Below, in pieces: positions 26,613 to 34,138 of a DNA stretch of 64,000 nt. The position numbers and the translations under genes are program-made. The stretch comes from Verrucomicrobiota bacterium (GTDB taxonomy: Bacteria > Verrucomicrobiota > Kiritimatiellia > CAIQIC01 > JAGNIJ01). The notes under the pieces are model-generated. The model did not search any database and was not told the DNA's origin. It saw only the letters and a list, made by a program, of their open reading frames with translations. The DNA lies in assembly GCA_022710725.1 (NCBI GenBank), contig JAKLGK010000011.1, forward strand, positions 62,001 to 126,000, in the 5' to 3' direction. Within the stretch, counting starts at the first letter, position 1, and every line of letters starts with the position of its first letter.

Positions 26613-28919
26613 TCAGGGATGCATCGACAGGATATTCAACCGGGTCACCACCAACCAGAGCAGAAAGAGGATGGCCAGCACGCCGAGCCCGGCCAGCACC
26701 AGCATGCGAAAAGCACCCGCGCCTGACGACGTGAGCGCGGTACCCGATCCCTCCCCGGCGCCGCCTTGCTCCCGGCGCCAGTCCCAGAGGCTGACCAGCA
26801 GGTACACGGCCGCCGGCACGAGGGCCAGGGCGCGGAACCCGACCTGCATGCCGACGACAATGAAGAACAGCGAGCCGACGACGGCGGCCGTGGCATTGAC
26901 GGCCCAGCACCAGGGCAGCAGGGCCGGTTCGAGCCGCGCGGTCCGGGCGAAGAACACGGGAAAGTACGTGCCCATCAGGAAGAAGCAAGGCAGCACGAGG
27001 AAAGCCGAGGCCACGATGCGGACCGGCAGGGGCCAGGCGAAACCCAGCAGCCACGCGGAGGGCACCGCGGCCAGGCCCACGACCACGGACGGCAGGATCA
27101 GCCTCAAGAGCAACAGCCCGGTCCGGGAGAGCCGGCGGACGAACACGCCGGTCGCCATCGAGCCCAACCCGGTCCCCACAAGGGAGAGCGGCAATACCAC
27201 GAAGGTGTTCGTCACGGGATGCTCAAGGAAAAACTCCAGCTTCTGCAGGACGAGGGTCTGCTGCAGCGTGTAGGCAAACCCGATACCGCTGAACGCGGCC
27301 AGGCAGGACAGACCGTCGGCAAACGGCAGGCCGGCGCCCTTCCCCTTTCGCCAGGCGCCCCGGAGGCACAGCGCCAGGCACAGCACGGCCGTCGCACCCA
27401 GCAGCGGATTCAGCATGCGGTGGTTCCACACGAAGAACCGCCGCGACGTGAGCGGCACCTCCGTGTCGTTGTGCAGGAACGGGTTGTTGTCGGTCAGCAG
27501 GATCAGGGAACGGCCCGCCTCGATCTCCCGGGCGCTCTGCATCTGCTCGACCTCGCGCACCTGCTCCTTGATTTGCTCCGCCTCGGCCGCGGTGAAAGGG
27601 CGTCCCTTGCGGGCCATGACGACGAAGCGCGACATGGGCGATTCGGCATCCTGCGCGAACACCGCCACCTGCTCCGGCGCGGCCCCCGGCTCGACGGCGA
27701 GCAGCGCGTCGAAAAACGCCCGGGCGATCTTCGCGCGCAGGCGCTCGCCCCCGAGGTGGTACGCCGCCACGATCCCGCCCTCGTCCACCAGGCCCAGGTA
27801 GTCGCGCACCGCGTCCCGCGTCATCAGGTAGGTGTGGGTGAACACGTGCCCCGAGGATCCGAACACGGTGGCCAAGGTGACGTATACCAGGTCGAAGCGG
27901 GTCCCGGCCTTCCGCAGCGTGGAGACCGCGGCCCGCCCCTCCCCGACGATCAGCCGCGTTTTCGGATCGCGGTACGGATTGACGTGCTCCGGCAGCGCGC
28001 CCTCCATGAAGTCCGTGATGAGGCCGTTGATCTCGACGGCGGTCACCTGGTCGACGCCGAAGGCCAGCGCCTGGCAGACGTTCTTGCCGCCGCCGCTCCC
28101 GAGGATCAGCGCCCGCTTGAGGCCCAGGTAGAACGGGATGGCGCTGGCATCGCGGCGGAAGCGCCGGGCCAGCGGGGCATAGCCGTCGAGCAGCACGCTG
28201 GTGCCCGCGTTGACGCCGCCGGTCTTGATGTGCAGGAGGGTGTCGCTGTCGCGGATGACGTCGATCCGGGTGAAGGAGTTGCTGCGGGAATACAGGTTGT
28301 CGGGATGCGCCCGCCGTTCCAGGAAAGGATAGAGCACGAAGCCGGCGACCGCCGTCAGGACCCCTACCCCGCGGATCAGCCCGGCGACGCGCCCCGCGCA
28401 AGAAGGAGGCAGCCAGAGGAACGCCAGCAGGGCGGACATCGCGGCATAGGCGACGATATCGCCCCAGACGTGGCTCAACACGAAGCTGGCCACGGCGCCC
28501 AGCGCCGCCCCGAGCAGGCTGGCGCCGTACAGAAGGGAAACCCGCTGGGACTGCTCCTCCATGAGCGCGAAGACCGGGATCGCCGAGCAGCCCATGACGA
28601 GGAAGACCGCGGCCGCCTCCAGGCCCAGCCGCGTGAAGACCGCGCCCAGGCGGCCCAGGGACTGGGGCGACGAGAAGAACACGATGCCCGAGAGGAGGAT
28701 CAGGACGGGCAGCGCCAGGAGCGACCGCTCCAGCACGGCCGCGCGCCGGGCGGACCAGACGTGCACCAGCAGGCCGGCCGCGCCGATGCCCAGCATGGCG
28801 ACGCCGACGACCGCGATCGAGAACGTCCCGAAGTCGTAGCGCGCCAGCTTGATGAACAGGATCTCCAGCCCCACCTGGAGGGCCGATATCAGGCCGATGG
28901 TATACGTTATTCTTTTCAT
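26613..28919 (-). CDS. Membrane protein with spermidine-synthase-like methyltransferase-fold domain
   Basis: A 768-residue protein. The N-terminal part (1-215) has about six to seven membrane helices, starting MKRITYTIGLISALQVGLE. A soluble Rossmann domain follows (about 220-480), with ALILGSGGGKNVCQALAFG and VTAVEINGLITDF resembling the nucleotide-binding motifs of spermidine synthase. A second set of helices makes up the C-terminal third. The usual catalytic GGGDG...E-x-D pattern is altered (GSGGGKN), so polyamine synthesis is doubtful; membrane-fused homologues are mostly uncharacterised. The start at 28919 matches the first membrane helix; the longer frame beyond it overlaps the upstream gene out of frame. 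Confidence 0.7.
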   Translation of the reverse strand: MKRITYTIGLISALQVGLEILFIKLARYDFGTFSIAVVGVAMLGIGAAGLLVHVWSARRAAVLERSLLALPVLILLSGIVFFSSPQSLGRLGAVFTRLGLEAAAVFLVMGCSAIPVFALMEEQSQRVSLLYGASLLGAALGAVASFVLSHVWGDIVAYAAMSALLAFLWLPPSCAGRVAGLIRGVGVLTAVAGFVLYPFLERRAHPDNLYSRSNSFTRIDVIRDSDTLLHIKTGGVNAGTSVLLDGYAPLARRFRRDASAIPFYLGLKRALILGSGGGKNVCQALAFGVDQVTAVEINGLITDFMEGALPEHVNPYRDPKTRLIVGEGRAAVSTLRKAGTRFDLVYVTLATVFGSSGHVFTHTYLMTRDAVRDYLGLVDEGGIVAAYHLGGERLRAKIARAFFDALLAVEPGAAPEQVAVFAQDAESPMSRFVVMARKGRPFTAAEAEQIKEQVREVEQMQSAREIEAGRSLILLTDNNPFLHNDTEVPLTSRRFFVWNHRMLNPLLGATAVLCLALCLRGAWRKGKGAGLPFADGLSCLAAFSGIGFAYTLQQTLVLQKLEFFLEHPVTNTFVVLPLSLVGTGLGSMATGVFVRRLSRTGLLLLRLILPSVVVGLAAVPSAWLLGFAWPLPVRIVASAFLVLPCFFLMGTYFPVFFARTARLEPALLPWCWAVNATAAVVGSLFFIVVGMQVGFRALALVPAAVYLLVSLWDWRREQGGAGEGSGTALTSSGAGAFRMLVLAGLGVLAILFLLWLVVTRLNILSMHP

Positions 28920-28956
28920 GCTTTTTCCGCGAAAACCGGCGTTCCGCCGCCCGGCC

Positions 28957-29820
28957 TCACATGCGGAGGCCGAGCGGCACGAATTCGGCCGGCACCTGTT
29001 CGAGCATCTTCCGCGCCGACGACAAGATGGACTGGTTTTCCTCGTAGCGCACGCGGTACTCGTCGAGCGCCCGGCGCGCCTCGTCGAAGACGGCCTTCGC
29101 CGATTCGCTGCACAGGAAATCGGGCAGGTCCTGCTTCGAGCGCTTATACGCCTCCTCCAGGCGCGCTCCATAGTTCGTCGCGCTCCGGGACACCCGGACG
29201 GCCCGCGGGTACGGCCCGTAGCTGCCCTTCCACCCACCGCGCAGGCGGCCGGGATTCCCGCGCGTGTCGAGTTGCAGGCGCTCGAACGCCCGCCCGTACT
29301 CGGGGTCGCGCTGCCCGTAGACCACGCGGCGGACGCCGGTCATCGTCATCATGCCCGCGCACTGGGCGCACGGCTCGAGCGTGACGTACACGGTGTACCC
29401 CATGAGGTTGTAGACTCGGGCGGCATCCAGGTAGCCCAGCATAAGCCGCAGCTCCGCGTGCTGCGTGGCGTTCTGCAGAAGGACGTTGCAGTTCCGCGCC
29501 CAGAACAGGGCGTTCGAGCCCGACGAGTCGACCAGCACGGCCCCCACGTTGAACCCGCGCTTGGCGGGCCCCTCCACCTGCCAGCCCCTTGCCGCGACGG
29601 CGTACGCCAGCAGCATGTAGATCTCGTCGCGCTCGATTTGCGCCCCGGAGGGAGCCTTCCAGGTCGACCGCCGGCGCGCGTCCGATGCCGGTCGGTGGAC
29701 GCCAACGTACAGACCCGCGCCGAGAATCGCGGCCACGCCGACCGCCCACGCCGCCACGACCAGCCGCTTCTTCCAGGGCCGGGCAGAAGCAACGCCGTCG
29801 TTCATCGCAGGGGTCGTCAT
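28957..29820 (-). CDS. Membrane-anchored cytidine/deoxycytidylate-deaminase-fold protein
   Basis: A 287-residue protein. After a basic N-terminus (RPWKKRLV), one helix (about 19-41, VAAWAVGVAAILGAGLYVGV) should place the rest outside the cytoplasm. The deaminase core has the zinc signature His121-Ala-Glu123 (QHAELRLML) and PCAQCAGMM with Cys151 and Cys154, followed by TGVRRVVYGQRDPEYG as in TadA-like nucleobase deaminases. A helical C-terminal extension follows. The start overlaps the preceding stop (ATGA). An extracytoplasmic deaminase of this type is unusual; the substrate is unknown. Confidence 0.75.
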   Translation of the reverse strand: MTTPAMNDGVASARPWKKRLVVAAWAVGVAAILGAGLYVGVHRPASDARRRSTWKAPSGAQIERDEIYMLLAYAVAARGWQVEGPAKRGFNVGAVLVDSSGSNALFWARNCNVLLQNATQHAELRLMLGYLDAARVYNLMGYTVYVTLEPCAQCAGMMTMTGVRRVVYGQRDPEYGRAFERLQLDTRGNPGRLRGGWKGSYGPYPRAVRVSRSATNYGARLEEAYKRSKQDLPDFLCSESAKAVFDEARRALDEYRVRYEENQSILSSARKMLEQVPAEFVPLGLRM

Positions 29821-31661
29821 GGCGGTTGCACCCGGAGCCCGGACCGGACCATGTCCGCCTCGATGCGATCCAGCGCCTGCCGGAACCGCTCCTCCTCCGC
29901 CGGGCCCGGCGCCGGCCGCAGCCACAGGTAGCAGGGAAAGTAGTCCGTTTCCCCCTGGCGATCGGGCGGGATCTGGTCCGGCTCGAGCGAGCAGTACTGG
30001 AAGGGCGGAACGTTTGTCTGCGCGGCCAGTTGGTTCAGGGCATCCATTGTCACGACGCCCGCCATGTCGGCAGACAGGATACCGACCACCTCGTTCGTCG
30101 GCAGGCCGTAGGCCCGGAAGGGCCGCACTCCGCAGGCGGCCAGTTCCTGCCGGATGCGATCCCGCCATTGCGCGATTTCTCCCGCGGCCGGCTCCAGCAG
30201 AGCGGCCGACCAGCGGGCCGCCTGCTGCTCGATGGCTTCGAGGGCCGCCTCGATCTGCATACGCTCGCGACTGCCGTACGAGCGGCTGCCTTCGGCGACG
30301 ATGGGTTCGAGGGCGGCCTTGAGCGCGGCGGCCTCCTGTGCCAGCGCCGGCGGCCCGCGCTTTTCGAACCGGGCCAGGTTCAGGAGAATCTGCCGCAGGG
30401 TCCGGGGCAGGTCGCCCGAGCCGGCGTAGAGCCGGCGCAGCCAGGGCTCGTCGACAGCCACCGCGGCCTGCGAGGACAATTCACGGATATCCTCGCACAG
30501 CAGCACGTCCGGATCCTGAAGGTGCCGGCGCAGAAACGGCCGCAGGCCCGCAAAGGCGTCCGGGTCGAGCATCGGCTCCAGGAAATCGTAGGACTGGTGC
30601 AGGCGCTTGAGGGCCTTCATGGGTTTCTGTTCGTCCAGGTAGCGCGTCACCTGGCTCAACAGGTCCGCGCCCACGTCCACGCGGTAGCGCACCCAGCGCG
30701 CCGGGTCGGAGGCGATCTCCGCGCGCAGGAACGCCGCGGACTCCGCGCCGGCGGGGGCCATGCCGATGAACCCGTTACGCATGTCCAGCACCCGCCCGGA
30801 GGAATGCAGCGGGTTGACGGGCACGTTACGCCGCGTGACCGGCGGCCCGTCCGGCCCGGGATACACCAGGTCGCAGTAGAAGCGGAAGAGCACGCCCACG
30901 CCCCGGATGCCCGCGTACATCCGGGGGCCGTACTGGACCCGGTTGGACAGCAGGCTGGCCAGGAGGTCGGTCGGGAGGCTCAACTCGCCGGCCGCCACGC
31001 AGCAGGGGACCCGGCGGCCCTGCTCGCCGTCGAGGAGGAAGCACCGGGGGCGGCCGTCCCGGAAAGCCGTGAGCGACTCGGCCAGGTGTTGCTGCACGCG
31101 GGACCGGTTTCGCAGCCGGTCTCCGCGCATGTCCGGCCACTGGTGCATCGCCAGGTCGGGGCCCGCCTGGTCGTGGACCACGCGGTAGAACAGCCCCAGG
31201 TAGCTCTCGATGCGGGTTAGCAGGTCATCGGCGGCCTGGACCGGATCGGCGAGGTCGGTTGCCAGTTCGCCGAGATGAACCGTGATCATGTAGTCGAAAT
31301 CGTTGCCCACCGTGTTCTCGCGCAGGAAGCCCGACCCGCACCCGGCCTGGAACACGTGCCGGAACCGGTAGCCTCGGTTCCGGCCGGCCAGTTCGATGTC
31401 GCGCAGCCGGTAGTCGATGGCCTGGACCATCGGGACCAGGTAGGGAAAGGGGCCGCTCCCGGTGGCCGGATCCGTCGCCAGCAACCCCACATCCGACTCG
31501 GCCAGGCTGGCTTCGTCCGGCAGCAGCGGGAGCGGCGGCGGCGGGGGCGGCTCCCGCCGGTTCCATACGAGCACGGCGGCGGAGGCGAGGACCAGCAGAA
31601 GGACGGCGGCCGCCATCCCGCGTTTTTTCCAATCCCGGCCCTGGAACAGTCCGATCTTCAT
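29817..31661 (-). CDS. Signal-anchored protein of unknown function
   Basis: A 614-residue protein with a basic N-terminus, one anchor (about 16-33, AAAVLLLVLASAAVLVW), a proline run (EPPPPPPLPLLP) and a large, probably extracytoplasmic, mixed alpha/beta region. Notable stretches are QAGCGSGFLRENTVGNDFDY around residue 105 and several Asp/Arg-rich segments. I recognise no domain. It is overlapped by the deaminase gene and follows the MFS transporter gene by 13 bases, so all are in one operon. The start at 31661 is preferred over an upstream in-frame Met because it places the anchor at the N-terminus. Confidence 0.7.
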   Translation of the reverse strand: MKIGLFQGRDWKKRGMAAAVLLLVLASAAVLVWNRREPPPPPPLPLLPDEASLAESDVGLLATDPATGSGPFPYLVPMVQAIDYRLRDIELAGRNRGYRFRHVFQAGCGSGFLRENTVGNDFDYMITVHLGELATDLADPVQAADDLLTRIESYLGLFYRVVHDQAGPDLAMHQWPDMRGDRLRNRSRVQQHLAESLTAFRDGRPRCFLLDGEQGRRVPCCVAAGELSLPTDLLASLLSNRVQYGPRMYAGIRGVGVLFRFYCDLVYPGPDGPPVTRRNVPVNPLHSSGRVLDMRNGFIGMAPAGAESAAFLRAEIASDPARWVRYRVDVGADLLSQVTRYLDEQKPMKALKRLHQSYDFLEPMLDPDAFAGLRPFLRRHLQDPDVLLCEDIRELSSQAAVAVDEPWLRRLYAGSGDLPRTLRQILLNLARFEKRGPPALAQEAAALKAALEPIVAEGSRSYGSRERMQIEAALEAIEQQAARWSAALLEPAAGEIAQWRDRIRQELAACGVRPFRAYGLPTNEVVGILSADMAGVVTMDALNQLAAQTNVPPFQYCSLEPDQIPPDRQGETDYFPCYLWLRPAPGPAEEERFRQALDRIEADMVRSGLRVQPP

Positions 31662-31674
31662 CGTGCGTCTCGCG

Positions 31675-32910
31675 TCAATCGTCGAACAGGATCTTGTTTG
31701 CGCCCACCAGGGGATCCATGTCGCGCTCGGTGTCTTCATCAACCTTGAGCGCGCGGGGATCCGTGGAGGCGGCCATGATCATGATCAGCACCCCGCCCCC
31801 GATGACGGCGGCCCCGAAGGCCAGCGGGCCCCACAGGTCCATGAACACCCCCGTGCCCAGGACGCCGACTACGGCGCCGAGCCCGGCCCAGAAGGAAAGG
31901 TGCGCGATGACGTTTTCCGGCTCGGGGTGCCGGCAACTCCACACCGCCTGCCCAAGGTCCCGCGTCGTCGAGAATCCGCCGCCGATCACAAAGACCATGA
32001 CCATGAGCCACGGCAGCCCGGTGACGGGGGCCACCAGCGGGATTGAGGCGGCGATGACGACCAGCATCACCAGCACCAGCATGCGGCCGTGCCCGAACCG
32101 GTCGCCGAGCCGCCCGATCGGCACGCTCAAGATCACGGCCCCGGCGAAGGCGACGGCGAGCAGCAGGGCGCCGTCCTCGGGACGGAACCCGATGCCGGTC
32201 GCATAGATGGGGAGGAACGTGAAGAAGGCCGCGCGGCAGGCCCCCGCGCAGAACGCCAGGATGACCAGCGTGCCCAGGGCGAAAGGAGAGACCTTCGCGC
32301 ACGCGAGCGGAGACCGCTGCGGGCCCAGGCCGCCCTTCGGTGCGCCGTTCCGGAGACTCGCCAGGAGCAGCAAGCCGAGGCCGACGCTCATGCCGGCGAG
32401 GAGGAAGGGCCCGTAGCCGTCGATGCCGACCTGCCGGACCATGGCGGAGCCCAGGGCCTTGGCCCCGGTGGCCGACGCCGTGATGACGCACAGCGCGGTC
32501 CCGTGGTTCTCCTTCCCGCTGGCCACCACCGAGCCGGTGATGCACGCCAGGCACACGAGGGTGGTCAAGAACCCGAGGGCGAAGCGGAGCGGGAACAGGA
32601 ACGGCGTCGGAAGCAGGGGCGGCGTGGCCAGGATCAGGAGCGGCAGGAGGCTCAGGCATACGGCCAGCAGGGTGCGCTGTCCCCACCGGCGGAGGCCGCG
32701 CACCAGCAGGAGGGCCGCCAGGAAACAGCCCAGTTCCCACATCACGCCGTTCGCGCCGATATAGGTCTTGGTCAACCCGGCCCGGTTCAGGTTCAGGTCG
32801 ATCACCGGGCGCAGGATGGTCGTCCCGAGCACCGTGAAGAGCATGATCGAGAGCAGGGAAATGGAGGAGGCGAAGCTCGAGCCATTCCGGCCTGCGGAGT
32901 GCGCGCTCAT
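31675..32910 (-). CDS. MFS transporter
   Basis: A 411-residue polytopic protein with about twelve hydrophobic helices and the major-facilitator loop motif in the second half (SVPIGRLGDRFGHGRMLV). A related arginine-rich loop (RGLRRWGQRTLL) sits between helices 2 and 3. The substrate is unknown; the cluster context (nucleotidyltransferase-like, deaminase, spermidine-synthase-like) hints at export or import of a modified small molecule. The ATG overlaps the preceding stop (ATGA), indicating coupling. Confidence 0.82.
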   Translation of the reverse strand: MSAHSAGRNGSSFASSISLLSIMLFTVLGTTILRPVIDLNLNRAGLTKTYIGANGVMWELGCFLAALLLVRGLRRWGQRTLLAVCLSLLPLLILATPPLLPTPFLFPLRFALGFLTTLVCLACITGSVVASGKENHGTALCVITASATGAKALGSAMVRQVGIDGYGPFLLAGMSVGLGLLLLASLRNGAPKGGLGPQRSPLACAKVSPFALGTLVILAFCAGACRAAFFTFLPIYATGIGFRPEDGALLLAVAFAGAVILSVPIGRLGDRFGHGRMLVLVMLVVIAASIPLVAPVTGLPWLMVMVFVIGGGFSTTRDLGQAVWSCRHPEPENVIAHLSFWAGLGAVVGVLGTGVFMDLWGPLAFGAAVIGGGVLIMIMAASTDPRALKVDEDTERDMDPLVGANKILFDD

Positions 32911-34019
32911 GGACGCGCTCCCATCCGCGGCGGCGCATCCAGCGGGAAGACCTGGCGCGGGAAGCTCGACAGCAGCGGTTCGCAAAACGCGGCCTCATCG
33001 CCCGACACGGCGGCGCCGCCGTCCAGCGCGCGCCGGTAACGGATCAGGCTGCCCGCCTCGGGGCAGGCCGATTCGATCAGGGGCAGGAGCCCGAGCCGGT
33101 CCAGGTCCTCCACGGCCAGCGGCCACTGGTCGCCGGCCCGCTGGATGGTCTCGCCCAGCCGCGCCAGGATGACCCGCCGCGCGTGCCGCGACTGCAGGTG
33201 AAAGCGCGCCGCGCCCCGGCCGCGCCGAAGCCAGCCGACATAGGCCTCCATCTCGCGCCAGGATCCCTCGTCGTAGGAGGTCCCCGCGAATTGCCGCCGG
33301 ATCGAAACCATCCGCATCACGGTGCGAATCGACAGCGCGCCGCAGCCCGCGATGCGGACCCGCCGCTTTTCGATGTCTTCCAGGGTCTGCGCGTCATAGG
33401 CGAAGACCTCCCCCTCCGGCGAGAGGGCCACGAGTTCGAAGGACGGGACGCGATTCTCGGGAATGATCTCCCCCTCGGCCGTGACCAGGACCCGCTTGGC
33501 CCGCTCCACGCGCACGCCGCGGAAGCTGGCCGTCCCAGGGAAAAGCCCTTCCGGATTCTCCAGCACGCCGTCCCACAGCAGCGGGGCCCAGTCCGGCTCA
33601 TGGCGCGCCTGGATTCCGCGCATGGCGCACCGCATCGCCAGGGAATAGAGCAGCCCGCCCCACGGCCAGCGGAAGCGGGCCAGGCGGCGGATACTCCCGA
33701 TCCGCGAGCGCTCGGCATCGGTCAGCCGGATGCGCATCTGCAGGTCCACGTCGCAGCGGCTGCTGACGGCGAGGAGGCGGTCCCGGGCCGCGCCGCCGAG
33801 GATGACCGTGTCCGCCAGCCCGCGCTGCCGCAGGATCTGGAGGAGCGCGTCCCCCGTCCTTTCCTCCGGCCGCTCCGGCGTCGGGGCCATCCAGCCGGCC
33901 ACGCCGGCGCACGCGAGTTCGGCGCCGCGCTCCGCGTTGTTCGAGAGAGGGGGGGATGCCTCCCGGGCACCCGGGACCAACCGCACGTCGACTCGGTCGC
34001 ACCTCGTTGGACCACCCAT
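32907..34019 (-). CDS. Nucleotidyltransferase-fold protein, poly(A) polymerase/CCA-enzyme-like head
   Basis: About 370 residues. ILGGAARDRLLAVSSRCDVDLQM matches the GG..RD.LL....DxD signature of class II poly(A) polymerase/CCA-adding head domains, which transfer nucleotides using two aspartates. A later RRVRIAGCGALSIRTVMRMVSIRRQF segment resembles the helical region after the head. It is short for a true CCA enzyme and lacks the usual RNA-binding tail, so its target is open. It is the first gene of the minus-strand cluster. The start at 34019 is tentative because no ribosome-binding site is clear. Confidence 0.65.
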   Translation of the reverse strand: MGGPTRCDRVDVRLVPGAREASPPLSNNAERGAELACAGVAGWMAPTPERPEERTGDALLQILRQRGLADTVILGGAARDRLLAVSSRCDVDLQMRIRLTDAERSRIGSIRRLARFRWPWGGLLYSLAMRCAMRGIQARHEPDWAPLLWDGVLENPEGLFPGTASFRGVRVERAKRVLVTAEGEIIPENRVPSFELVALSPEGEVFAYDAQTLEDIEKRRVRIAGCGALSIRTVMRMVSIRRQFAGTSYDEGSWREMEAYVGWLRRGRGAARFHLQSRHARRVILARLGETIQRAGDQWPLAVEDLDRLGLLPLIESACPEAGSLIRYRRALDGGAAVSGDEAAFCEPLLSSFPRQVFPLDAPPRMGARP

Positions 34020-34075
34020 AGGCGCAGGATACAGCACTCGCGCCGGCCGGTCAACAGGCGCGCGACCTCCGGCGC

Positions 34076-34105
34076 TTGACAATCCTTCCCCCGTGGCAGC
34101 ATTGT
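34076..34105 (+). promoter_or_regulatory. Putative promoter (consensus -35) of the GtrII-like gene
   Basis: TTGACA (34076-34081) is a perfect -35; CATTGT (34100-34105) 18 bases further is a poor -10. It faces the gene at 34139. Confidence 0.35.
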
Positions 34106-34138
34106 TTCGACAAGCGGAGGAGAAAGCTTCCATTTGTC

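Noticed and set aside
32907..34019. True CCA-adding enzyme or poly(A) polymerase
   Set aside because: Only the head-domain signature is clear; the protein is shorter than these enzymes and lacks the recognisable neck/body and RNA-binding tail, so only the fold is called.
34076..34138. TTG start giving 21 more residues on the GtrII-like protein
   Set aside because: The TTG is part of a perfect -35 hexamer TTGACA and the extra residues add no plausible feature; the ATG at 34139 is preferred.
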